A stretch of 64,000 bases of DNA from Methylovulum miyakonense HT12. GTDB taxonomy: Bacteria; Pseudomonadota; Gammaproteobacteria; Methylococcales; Methylomonadaceae. Position numbers and translations under genes: made by a program. A model generated the notes under the pieces. It saw only the letters and a program-made list of their open reading frames with translations, was not told where the DNA came from and did not search any database. Location: contig NZ_KB913025.1 in NCBI RefSeq assembly GCF_000384075.1, positions 2,951,044 through 3,015,043 of the forward strand, read 5' to 3'. Shown piece by piece: positions 33,231-40,675 of the stretch (positions are counted from its first letter, which is position 1; every line of letters begins with the position of its first letter).

Positions 33231-34252
33231 CTGGGTATCCCCTTGACTGGAGTGACTACTATCGGTAGTGTTGTCATCCATGGACGACTACCCGAAGACG
33301 TTGGCTGAATTTGAGGAACGCTTCTCCACCGAAGAAGCGTGCTGGCATTATTTGTGTGAGTTGAGATGGCCTGATGGTTTTGTTTGTCCGCGTTGCGGTC
33401 ATCGAAAAGCTTGGTTAATTGATCACGGGCTTCATTGGTGTAGATCGTGCGATTACAAAGCATCAGTGACGGCAGGAACAATTTTTGAACGGACAAAGAA
33501 GCCGTTGATGGTTTGGTTTCGGGTAATCTGGTGGGTCACAGGGCAGAAATATGGTGCGAGCGCCAAAGGACTGCAACGTATGCTTGGTATTGGTAGCTAT
33601 GAAACTGCGTGGACATGGCTTCACAAATTGCGTCGCGCCATGGTTAGGCAAGGCCGTGATCGTTTATCTGGGAACGTTGAGATCGACGAAACCTTTGTGG
33701 GTGGTGTAAAACACGACGGAAAACGCGGACGTGGCGCCAGTGGTAAGGTATTGATTCTTATGGTTGCGCAACTTGACGGAAAAAAATTGGGGCGCATACG
33801 ACTGAAACGAATAGAAGATGCTTCGGCAGAATCTTTAGAAAAAGCCATTCAGGATACGGTTGAACCAGGGAGCGTGATTCGAACGGATGGATGGGCTGGC
33901 TATAACCAAATTGGCAATCGTGGGTACATTCACAAAGTGGTTCGAACTGATGCTGAGGTTGGGGACAATCTGTTGCCTGCTTGTAATCTGGTTGCCAGCC
34001 TGATGAAACGATGGCTAGGTGGTACTTTGCAGGGGGCGGTTGCTCATGAGCATCTTGAGTATTATCTCGATGAATATACATTTCGATTCAATCGACGAAC
34101 TTCACGGCACCGCGGAAAACTTTTTTATCGATTACTCCAACAAGCAGTGTTGACCGATGCCGTGACTTACGAAACTATCAAGAAAAATGTCCGTGGACGA
34201 AAACCAACTCACCACAACATATAGTGTTTACTCCAGTCAAGGGGATACCCAG
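33231..34252 (+). mobile_element. IS1595-family insertion sequence (ISXO2-like), 1022 bp
   Basis: Perfect 23-bp terminal inverted repeats, CTGGGTATCCCCTTGACTGG-AGT and its complement, lie at 33231-33253 and 34230-34252. One transposase gene fills the interior. I see no exact target duplication at these boundaries; the target is a run of TTTCGTAT repeats, which blurs the junctions. Confidence 0.88.
33280..34224 (+). CDS. IS1595 family transposase (ISXO2-like)
   Basis: The product has 314 residues from the ATG at 33280 (a GTG four codons upstream is possible). The N-terminal zinc ribbon has FVCPRCGHRKAWLI and HWCRSCDYKASVTAGTIF, that is CxxC...CxxC, followed by a helical segment. The catalytic domain has the first Asp in VEIDETFVGG, the second in VIRTDGWAGYNQIG, and a C-terminal HEHLEYYLDEYTFRFNRR motif as in ISXO2/IS1595 enzymes. 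The gene is uninterrupted, so the element may be active. It is on the plus strand within its inverted repeats. Confidence 0.92.
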   Translation: MDDYPKTLAEFEERFSTEEACWHYLCELRWPDGFVCPRCGHRKAWLIDHGLHWCRSCDYKASVTAGTIFERTKKPLMVWFRVIWWVTGQKYGASAKGLQRMLGIGSYETAWTWLHKLRRAMVRQGRDRLSGNVEIDETFVGGVKHDGKRGRGASGKVLILMVAQLDGKKLGRIRLKRIEDASAESLEKAIQDTVEPGSVIRTDGWAGYNQIGNRGYIHKVVRTDAEVGDNLLPACNLVASLMKRWLGGTLQGAVAHEHLEYYLDEYTFRFNRRTSRHRGKLFYRLLQQAVLTDAVTYETIKKNVRGRKPTHHNI

Positions 34253-34411
34253 GTTTCGTATTTTTCGTATTTTTCGTGTTTTTTGTGGAAAATCATTAAT
34301 TCTTAGAGCATTTTGCAATACTTTCACAGTCTCACCACCTTATCCACCAATCCCAATCCCAATCCCTCTAGTTAAAGATCGTAACCCTATAAAATGTAAT
34401 AACAATTATAA

Positions 34412-36766
34412 ATGGCGACTTATATGCGCAACTTGCTGGTCTTTTCGGTTTTACTCTTGCTGGCTAGTTGTGCAGCGTATACGCGCCACCAACTCGACCA
34501 ACGTTACGGCGTTGCCGACCCCGCCCGTTTCGAACACCCGTCCATCATCCCCTCCCCAATCAGCTACCGACGTGATGTCAAACCTATCACCGACAGCCGT
34601 TGCACGGTTTGCCATGGCTGTTTCGACGCGCCCTGCCAGTTGCAGATGGGCAGTTACGAAGGCATTACGCGCGGGGCCAGCAAAGAAAAGATTTATGACG
34701 ACTTAAGGCTATCAATGATGGTCCCGACCCGGCTGTTTACCGATGCCCAGGACAACAGCCAGTGGCGGCTTAAAGGCTTCGAACCCGTGCTGAACGAACG
34801 TAAGCCCGATCCGGTGGCCAATCGGGAAGCCAGTGTCATGGCCAGGATGCTGCAATTGAAAAAGCAACACCTGTTCCCGAAATCAGGCTTATTGCCTGAC
34901 GGGCGTTTCGACTTTTCCTTGTACAGGGAAGAATCTTGCCCCGCGATTGAGGTGTTTGACGGTTTCGCCGAAGACCATCCGGAGTGGGGGATGCCTTATG
35001 GCTTGCCCGCCTTGACCGATAAGGAACAACAAACCTTGGTGCGCTGGCTGGAAGCTGGTGCGCCTGTGGAAAAGCCGCAGCCCTTGGCAAAAAACCAGCT
35101 TGACCGTGCCCTTAAGTGGGAAGTGTTTTTGAACGGTGATAGCCTCAAAGCGCGTCTGATGGGCCGCTATATTTACGAACATTGGTTCCTCGCGCACCTT
35201 TATTTTGACGACCTTCCCAAGCCCGAATTTTTTGAGCTGGTGCGCTCGAAAACGCCGCCCGGCCAACCTATCGACCTGATCGCCTCGCGCCGGCCCTTTG
35301 ACGACCCGCTAGTGGCGCGGGTTTACTACCGCCTGCGTCCGGTGCAAGGCGCATTGCTGGCAAAAACCCACATGCCTTATGCGCTGGATGATGCACGGAT
35401 GCAACGCATCAAAAGCTGGTTTCTTGACGCGCCTTACGAAGTCACGCAGTTACCGTCGTATAAACCGGAAATTGCCGCCAACCCGTTTGTTGCGTTCGGA
35501 CAAATTCCGGTGCGTTCGCGTTACCGGTTGATGCTGGATGAAGCGCTGTTCACCGTGATGGGCTTCATCAAAGGCCCGGTTTGTCGTGGCCAAGTGGCGA
35601 TCAATGTCATCAACGATTATTTCTGGATAGGTTTTGTCCATCCCGATAATCCGTTTCAAGAAAGCCAGGATTTTCTGGCGGCCGTACTCAAGCAAACCAA
35701 CTTGCCCACGAGTGACCAGGGTTTGACCAGTTTACTGAAATGGCAATCGTATGCGCAACAGGAAACCCGGTACCTACGCGCCAAAAGCACGCTGTTGAAC
35801 TCGGCGCTGGCCGGACGAAATTTGCCTAACCTTTCCTTGTTATGGGATGGCGACGGCAACAACCCCAATGCCGCGCTCACCGTATTTAGAAATTTCGATA
35901 ATGCCAGTATCGTCCAAGGCTTGGTTGGCGGACAACCGCAAACCGCCATGATCATGGGTTACCCTTTGCTGGAGCGCATCCATTATTTGCTGGTGGCGGG
36001 TTTTGATGTTTTTGGCACCGTCGCCCATCAATTGCAAGCCAGGTTGTACATGGATTTTTTGCGGATGGAAGGTGAGCAACACGTCCTCGCTTTTTTGCCC
36101 TTGTCGATGCGCGGCAGTGTGCAGGATAAATGGTACCGAGATGCACCCGATGCCGTGCTGGCCCATTTGCGGGATAGCCAGCGCGGGTATGTCCAAAACA
36201 CAGGCCTACTTTATAAAACCCAAGAGCCGTGGCATGAATTCGCGGGGCTTTGGAAACAGCATCTCAAACCCGTACTGGATAAGCGTTACGAATTGGACGG
36301 AACCACTTTGCCAGGGGCGGTAGGTTTGCTGGAGCAGCTCGCCGGGCTTAAAGGCAAAGCCGTTTCTTACCTGCCGGAAACCGTGTTCATCACCATCAAT
36401 GACGGGCAAAAGCAAGCGCACCATTTCACGCTGTTACGCAACAGTGCGCACAGCAACGTTTCCGAACTGTTCAAAGAAGAAGACCGCCGCCTGCCGGACG
36501 AAGACACCCTGACGCTAGTGCCTGGCTTTTTGGGGGCTTACCCGAATGCGTTTTATCAGCTGGGACTCCACCAACTGCCGGAGTTCATACGGACAATCAA
36601 GCACCTGGACTCCAAAGCCGCCTATACCGGCCTCAGCGCCCGTTTTGCTATCCGGCGGACAGCCCCCCGTTTTTGGGCGCATACCGATATGTTGCATGCG
36701 GCTTACCGCAAAAGTTTTCCGATAGAAGCGGGCTTGTTTGATTTTAACCGGTTTGAGAACCGGTAG
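34412..36766 (+). CDS. cti: Fatty acid cis/trans isomerase (CTI), heme c protein
   Basis: The 784-residue protein has an N-terminal signal (about 5-20) that ends LLLLASC, a possible lipobox with Cys20. A c-type heme motif CTVCH (Cys64, Cys67, His68) follows, as in all CTI enzymes. Conserved CTI stretches include YIYEHWFLAHLYFDDL, FFRTAHSN-type HFTLLRNSAHSNVSEL and TLVPGFLGAYPNAFY. CTI acts in the periplasm on membrane lipids, turning cis- into trans-unsaturated fatty acids without energy input to stiffen the membrane under solvent, heat or osmotic stress. It is monocistronic behind the IS-bearing element; in this family control is usually post-translational. Confidence 0.95.
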   Translation: MATYMRNLLVFSVLLLLASCAAYTRHQLDQRYGVADPARFEHPSIIPSPISYRRDVKPITDSRCTVCHGCFDAPCQLQMGSYEGITRGASKEKIYDDLRLSMMVPTRLFTDAQDNSQWRLKGFEPVLNERKPDPVANREASVMARMLQLKKQHLFPKSGLLPDGRFDFSLYREESCPAIEVFDGFAEDHPEWGMPYGLPALTDKEQQTLVRWLEAGAPVEKPQPLAKNQLDRALKWEVFLNGDSLKARLMGRYIYEHWFLAHLYFDDLPKPEFFELVRSKTPPGQPIDLIASRRPFDDPLVARVYYRLRPVQGALLAKTHMPYALDDARMQRIKSWFLDAPYEVTQLPSYKPEIAANPFVAFGQIPVRSRYRLMLDEALFTVMGFIKGPVCRGQVAINVINDYFWIGFVHPDNPFQESQDFLAAVLKQTNLPTSDQGLTSLLKWQSYAQQETRYLRAKSTLLNSALAGRNLPNLSLLWDGDGNNPNAALTVFRNFDNASIVQGLVGGQPQTAMIMGYPLLERIHYLLVAGFDVFGTVAHQLQARLYMDFLRMEGEQHVLAFLPLSMRGSVQDKWYRDAPDAVLAHLRDSQRGYVQNTGLLYKTQEPWHEFAGLWKQHLKPVLDKRYELDGTTLPGAVGLLEQLAGLKGKAVSYLPETVFITINDGQKQAHHFTLLRNSAHSNVSELFKEEDRRLPDEDTLTLVPGFLGAYPNAFYQLGLHQLPEFIRTIKHLDSKAAYTGLSARFAIRRTAPRFWAHTDMLHAAYRKSFPIEAGLFDFNRFENR

Positions 36767-36818
36767 CCCGGTGGGCCGATTGGCCGCCCTGAACCGCAGG
36801 TTTGGGAGCCCGGGCTAC
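36763..36818. repeat. GTAGCCCGG...CCGGGCTAC inverted repeat
   Basis: GTAGCCCGG at 36763-36771 and CCCGGGCTAC at 36809-36818 flank a GC-rich loop. It begins at the cti stop codon and may act as a terminator between cti and the convergent small lipoprotein gene. A partial relative (CCGGGCTACC) follows the DUF2238 gene near 59530. Confidence 0.6.
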
Positions 36819-36875
36819 ATGGTGGGTGGTTTGGCTAGCGGCACCAGCCTTAATTGGCTGGATTGGGGGCGGCGT

Positions 36876-37079
36876 TTAATCTTTGGGTTTCGGTTGTTGG
36901 CCTTGCCCATAGTGGTCATAAGACTGGGTGGCGGAATCATAACACCGGGCCCGGTCCGCATTGTCGGCGATTTTGGTGCATTCGTTCAGACGTGCGCCTT
37001 GGGCGGCGTTATAAACCCTTTCGGCGGTACAGCCTTGGAGTAAAGCGAAGAGCAGGGCGGTGAGGGTGAGTTTTTGCAT
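36876..37079 (-). CDS. Small hypothetical lipoprotein
   Basis: The 67-residue product has a signal peptide MQKLTLTALLFALLQGC with Cys17 as the lipid-modified residue. The mature part is polar and contains two cysteines (NECTKIADNADRARCYDSA) that could form a disulfide, and a proline-lysine tail. An AGGA ribosome-binding site lies at a proper distance. I do not recognise the family. It points against cti and is separated from it by a palindrome. Confidence 0.72.
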   Translation of the reverse strand: MQKLTLTALLFALLQGCTAERVYNAAQGARLNECTKIADNADRARCYDSATQSYDHYGQGQQPKPKD

Positions 37080-37374
37080 GGCTTGGTCCTGGATAAATGG
37101 CTGGGTAATTTATTAATCGGTTATGTGTGGGATCCACTATAACGCCAACGGCACGTAAAAGGCTTGCGATTTTTCCCGTGGCCGCCAGGGTTTATCGGCT
37201 GGAAGCCATTTGTCCTCCGCCCTTACGCAAGCAATGCCGGCAATTCCAGACTGGCCGGGCGCTGGCCTCTTACGGAAACCCTTTTAAAGGCTTTGGCATA
37301 ATGGCATCGGGCCATGATACTAAATAATGGGGCTGTTCCGCCAGAAACGGAAAGGGGAGTTTTCGGGTAAGCGC

Positions 37375-38061
37375 TTAAACCGCCGTGCCTGAACCTTGGC
37401 CATCCATGGCTGGCGATTCCAATAAACTGACCACATTCAGGCGTATCGCCAAGCGCGTCAGTTCTATGTCGCTGTTCACGCCAAGTTTGCGTTTGATCAG
37501 GTAATGGCTGTTACTGACGGTCTTCGTGCTGATATTAAGGGTTTGGGCGATCTCCCCGGCGCTTTTGGCTTCGACCAACAGGCGCAGGATTTCAAATTCC
37601 CGCACGGTCAAGGTGTCCAAGGCCATGCGTTCGGTGCCGAGTTGCGCCAAGGCCAAAGCTTGGGCGATGTCGGCGCTCAAGCTTTGGCGGCCCGCATAAA
37701 CGTCGTGGATGGCCCGCAGCAACACCTCGGGCGGGCTGCTTTTGGTGATGTAACCCAAAGCCCCGGCGCGGGTCGCCTGTAGGGCAAAACTGGGTTGTTG
37801 GTGCATGCTGAACACCAGTATCTTCGCTTTGGCGTCGCGTTGTCTGATACGCGCAATCACTTCCAAGCCGCTGATACCGGGTAGGGACAGGTCGGTGACG
37901 ACCACGTCAGGGGCGGATTCCTTAAACTGCTGGTAGGCTTGGATGCCGTCAGCGGCTTCGGCGACCACTTGCAAGCCCGGTTGCTTGGCCAATAACGCAC
38001 GGTAACCGGCGCGGACTATGGCGTGGTCGTCCACCAACAAGATGCGGATGGGCGGGTTCAT
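37375..38061 (-). CDS. NarL/FixJ-type response regulator
   Basis: The product has 228 residues from the ATG at 38061, which overlaps the stop of the kinase gene (ATGA); a longer in-frame start upstream would lie inside that gene. The REC domain (about 1-120) begins IRILLVDDHAIVRAGYRALL and has phosphoacceptor Asp57 in VVVTDLSLPGISG. A LuxR-type HTH follows (about 150-210) with LTVREFEILRLLVEAKSAGEIA and STKTVSNSHYLIKRKLG. It is the DNA-binding partner of the sensor encoded directly upstream. The cupin and DUF3280 genes, divergent from the kinase, are likely targets. Confidence 0.93.
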   Translation of the reverse strand: MNPPIRILLVDDHAIVRAGYRALLAKQPGLQVVAEAADGIQAYQQFKESAPDVVVTDLSLPGISGLEVIARIRQRDAKAKILVFSMHQQPSFALQATRAGALGYITKSSPPEVLLRAIHDVYAGRQSLSADIAQALALAQLGTERMALDTLTVREFEILRLLVEAKSAGEIAQTLNISTKTVSNSHYLIKRKLGVNSDIELTRLAIRLNVVSLLESPAMDGQGSGTAV

Positions 38062-39416
38062 CTCCGCATCCCGGTGCTTGGGCCCAGCGGTAGCCAAACC
38101 TCCACCCTCAGGCCATGCGGTTGGACGAGGCTTAATTCTAGCCATCCGGTTAGCGCGGTGGCCCGTTCACGGATACCCAGCAGGCCGATGCCCGTGTGTG
38201 TGGGGAAGGGCAGGCGGGTGGCGATACCGTCGTCGGCAATGTCCAATTCCACCGCCCCAGGGCTGATCGCCAGCCTAACTTCGGCATGGCTGGCGACGGC
38301 ATGTTTGGCGATGTTGGTCAGGCATTCTTGGATGATACGGAACACGGTCAATGCCAAGGCTTCAGGGAGCGCCGCACAGTCGCCGCTGATAACCAACCGG
38401 TAACGGGTGCCGCCACCACGGGCGTTCCAACCGGAAACCAAGCCCTCCAAACTGGCCTTAAGGCCTAGCCCGTCAAGTTCGGCGGGGCGCAAGCGTGCCA
38501 ATAAACCCCGTACCCCAATCAGCAGATGTTGGGTGATCTGGCTGATTTGTCCGGTTTCGGCAAGCAGCTCAGGACATCTTTCTTCGGCGGTCTGGGCAAT
38601 GGAGGCGGTGACGGCATTGATGGCGGCGAGGCATTGGCCGAATTCGTCGTGCAGTTCCCTCGCCAAATATCGCCGCTCTTCTTCTTGGGTTTCCAGCAGT
38701 TGTATGGCCAGCCGTTGGCGGTCCGATAACAATTGCTGCTGGCTGGCCGCCAGTTGGTTGACCGCTTCGGCGATGCGTTGCCATTCAATGAGTTCAAATT
38801 TTGGCAAGCGGTAACTGAGCTGGCCTTGTTCCAGATTCCCCAGCCCCTTAACCAATGTTTGCGCTGGCCGCAAAGCCCGGCGGATGCTGAGGTACACCAA
38901 ACAACACACGGCAAAAACAGTGGTGACGGACAAGCCCAGCAAGCGGCGGATATTTTCCCAAGCCTGGGTGATTTCCATCTCGGCACTGGGTGTGACCGTC
39001 AATACGCCGTATTCGAGGCCTTTGAAGGTGATGGCTTGGTGCAGCGCTAGGCCAGGATTGAAAAACCAACGGTACAAGGCTTCGAAACTGCTGGGCACTG
39101 GAGTCCCGGGCAGTTCCGCGCCATTGCACAAGTTGTAGGTTTTTTGGCTGCTGGTGGCGGCAAAATGGACGCAGATCCCCGCCACGCTACGGGTTTGTTT
39201 CCATAAGGTAAAGTCAGGGAACGGCAGGGCATGGCCGAAGCCGGAACGCATTTGCAATTGTTGGAAACTGAGTTGTTTGCCAAGTGATTCGGTGACGCGC
39301 CAGGTTGCCTGTCGGGCGGCTTGGTTGCTGGAAACCAGCACATAAGCGGTGGTTGCCAGCAGGCACAGCAAGGCGACGGCGACGATGCGCAGCAATAAAT
39401 GGCGGAGTAGGTTCAT
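38058..39416 (-). CDS. NarX/UhpB-like sensor histidine kinase (HisKA_3)
   Basis: The product has 452 residues from the ATG at 39416 (LLRHLLLRIVAVALLCLLAT begins the first membrane helix); an upstream in-frame ATG at 39491 is less likely. A periplasmic sensor loop runs from about 40 to 160, a second membrane helix from about 165 to 190, and a HAMP domain from about 190 to 245. The HisKA_3 domain carries His256 in ARELHDEFGQCLAAI, and HATPase_c has DIADDGIATRLP and GIGLLGIRERATALTGW. All catalytic residues are present. The signal is unknown; the gene is divergent from the cupin/DUF3280 pair. Confidence 0.92.
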   Translation of the reverse strand: MNLLRHLLLRIVAVALLCLLATTAYVLVSSNQAARQATWRVTESLGKQLSFQQLQMRSGFGHALPFPDFTLWKQTRSVAGICVHFAATSSQKTYNLCNGAELPGTPVPSSFEALYRWFFNPGLALHQAITFKGLEYGVLTVTPSAEMEITQAWENIRRLLGLSVTTVFAVCCLVYLSIRRALRPAQTLVKGLGNLEQGQLSYRLPKFELIEWQRIAEAVNQLAASQQQLLSDRQRLAIQLLETQEEERRYLARELHDEFGQCLAAINAVTASIAQTAEERCPELLAETGQISQITQHLLIGVRGLLARLRPAELDGLGLKASLEGLVSGWNARGGGTRYRLVISGDCAALPEALALTVFRIIQECLTNIAKHAVASHAEVRLAISPGAVELDIADDGIATRLPFPTHTGIGLLGIRERATALTGWLELSLVQPHGLRVEVWLPLGPSTGMRR

Positions 39417-39501
39417 GCTAAGGGCAGGGCGGGACAAAATGGCCAGTCGGTGTGGCCATTCTAAGTGCCTGGGCGGGTTCTGGGAAGCCACTGCGGGATG
39501 T

Positions 39502-39560
39502 CGGGCAAATTGCCCGTGTTTTTAGGGCAAATCTCGGCTTACGGCAGGGCGGCAATTGCC
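39502..39560. promoter_or_regulatory. Cluster of GGGCAA/TTGCCC palindromes between divergent genes
   Basis: A perfect 7-1-7 palindrome CGGGCAAATTGCCCG lies at 39502-39516, an overlapping TTGCCC-N9-GGGCAA pair spans 39510-39530, and GGCAATTGCC is at 39551-39560. A further TTGCCCGCCC follows at about 39571. They sit between the kinase gene (start 39416, minus) and the cupin gene (start 39643, plus). Repeated dyads like these in a divergent promoter region fit operators, most simply for the NarL-type regulator next door. Confidence 0.5.
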
Positions 39561-39642
39561 TAAACTGTTGTTGCCCGCCCAATTCCGGTTAATGATTGGT
39601 ATAGGCCGGGCATTTTCAATAACCAAATACGAGGCATCTACT

Positions 39643-40080
39643 ATGGCAGACCATTTGTTCGACGACACCCGCATCCCCTGGCAAACCCTGGCAGGGTTTG
39701 AGCACTTATGTTATTTCATCCTAAATATTGACCAAGCCAACACCCTCATTGACGTGCTGTTTAAATTCTCCGCCCGGGAACAGATCGTCCTGCATCGGCA
39801 TAAGGCCTTGAACCATACCTTTGTCATCCAGGGCGAACATCGGCTGTATTGGGCGGACGGCACGCTGAAAGAGGCTAGGCCCGTGGGCAGTTATACGGTC
39901 AGCCCGGCCAGTGACGATCCGCATCGGGAAGGCGGTGGCGACGTGGACGCCATCGTCTTTTTCAGCATACGCGGCAGTGCGGGGGTGTTATATGAAATTC
40001 TTGATGACAATTTGGACATTGTCACTACGTTGGGTATGCAGGATTTTGTCGCCCTGTACCAAAACCAAACCGCCCCGTGA
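39643..40080 (+). CDS. Cupin-domain protein
   Basis: The product has 145 residues from the ATG at 39643, preceded by GAGG; an in-frame frame upstream to 39556 is not supported. The protein is a single cupin barrel. REQIVLHRHKALNHTFVIQG carries two candidate metal-binding histidines and EHRLYW closes the first motif, while PASDDPHREGG and DAIVFFSIRGSAGVLYEIL form the second. It resembles ChrR-like and dihydroxyacetophenone-dioxygenase-like cupins, but neither function can be assigned. The DUF3280 gene begins ten bases later, so the two form an operon, divergent from a two-component system. Confidence 0.75.
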   Translation: MADHLFDDTRIPWQTLAGFEHLCYFILNIDQANTLIDVLFKFSAREQIVLHRHKALNHTFVIQGEHRLYWADGTLKEARPVGSYTVSPASDDPHREGGGDVDAIVFFSIRGSAGVLYEILDDNLDIVTTLGMQDFVALYQNQTAP

Positions 40081-40090
40081 GGAAAACAGT

Positions 40091-40621
40091 ATGAATAAAT
40101 TGGCATTGGCAACCCTTTCGGCGGCATTGTTCTTGCCGGGCACGGTGGTGCACGCCGCCCAACGCATTGCGGTTTTGGCTTTTGAACTGAACGACCTCAC
40201 CTCCTTGCCCAATACGCCCCAGGAGCAAGTGCGCACGGCATCCATCCGGCCTTTGTTGGAAGCGGCGATAAGGCAGGCGGATGATGGTTATGAAACCGTC
40301 CCTGTCAGCCCCCAAGCCCAAGCAATGGCCAATGGCAGTTTTGGCTATTTGTTCCGTTTCCATGACCTTGCCGCCAAATTAGGCGGACAAGCCCAGGCCG
40401 ATTGGGTGGTGGTCGGGCAACACAGCAAGCCCAGCTTTTTGTTTTCTTACCTGATGGCGCATGTCATCAACGTCAAGACCGGGATGCTTGCCGCCAGCTT
40501 TGATGTTGAACTCAAGGGCAACCATGAAGCCGTCACCCGGCACGGGGCCGTCGCGCTGGCAAAAAAAATCAAGGGGGCCATTGGCAGTGGGGGGGCTGGG
40601 GCGGTACATCATAGCCATTAA
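40091..40621 (+). CDS. DUF3280/DUF2380 family exported protein
   Basis: The product has 176 residues with a signal peptide (cleavage after VVHA, about residue 22). The mature protein starts AQRIAVLAFELNDLTSLP, then SIRPLLEAAIRQADDGYETV and ADWVVVGQHSKPSFLFSYL, the conserved pattern of DUF3280. Such proteins are often encoded near alcohol-dehydrogenase-linked genes and two-component systems in methylotrophs (established association, no defined activity). Here it follows a cupin gene and faces a NarL-type pair, which fits a periplasmic accessory role, but no dehydrogenase is in the window. AGGAAA precedes the start. Confidence 0.82.
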   Translation: MNKLALATLSAALFLPGTVVHAAQRIAVLAFELNDLTSLPNTPQEQVRTASIRPLLEAAIRQADDGYETVPVSPQAQAMANGSFGYLFRFHDLAAKLGGQAQADWVVVGQHSKPSFLFSYLMAHVINVKTGMLAASFDVELKGNHEAVTRHGAVALAKKIKGAIGSGGAGAVHHSH

Positions 40622-40624
40622 GTA

Positions 40625-40652
40625 GGCGCCGGAGCGCCTTTTCCGGGGCGCC
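40625..40652. terminator. Hairpin between convergent DUF3280 and glgP genes
   Basis: GGCGCCGGA and TCCGGGGCGCC form a GC-rich stem with a small bulge just after the DUF3280 stop, in the 54-base gap between two convergent genes. There is no long T run, so this is a candidate bidirectional terminator only. Confidence 0.4.
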
Positions 40653-40675
40653 AACCTAAGTGTGTGCCCCGCTGA

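Larger units (their letters stand above)
33103..34333. mobile_element. MITE-like element with GAGACTGTGAAAG ends, carrying a nested IS
   Basis: GAGACTGTGAAAG at 33103-33115 is repeated as CTTTCACAGTCTC at 34321-34333. Inside both ends are AT-rich tracts with CACGAAAA and TTTTCGTG repeats. Removing the IS at 33231-34252 leaves about 210 bp that would form one long imperfect hairpin. The IS has therefore jumped into a pre-existing palindromic element between ydbL and cti. Confidence 0.72.
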
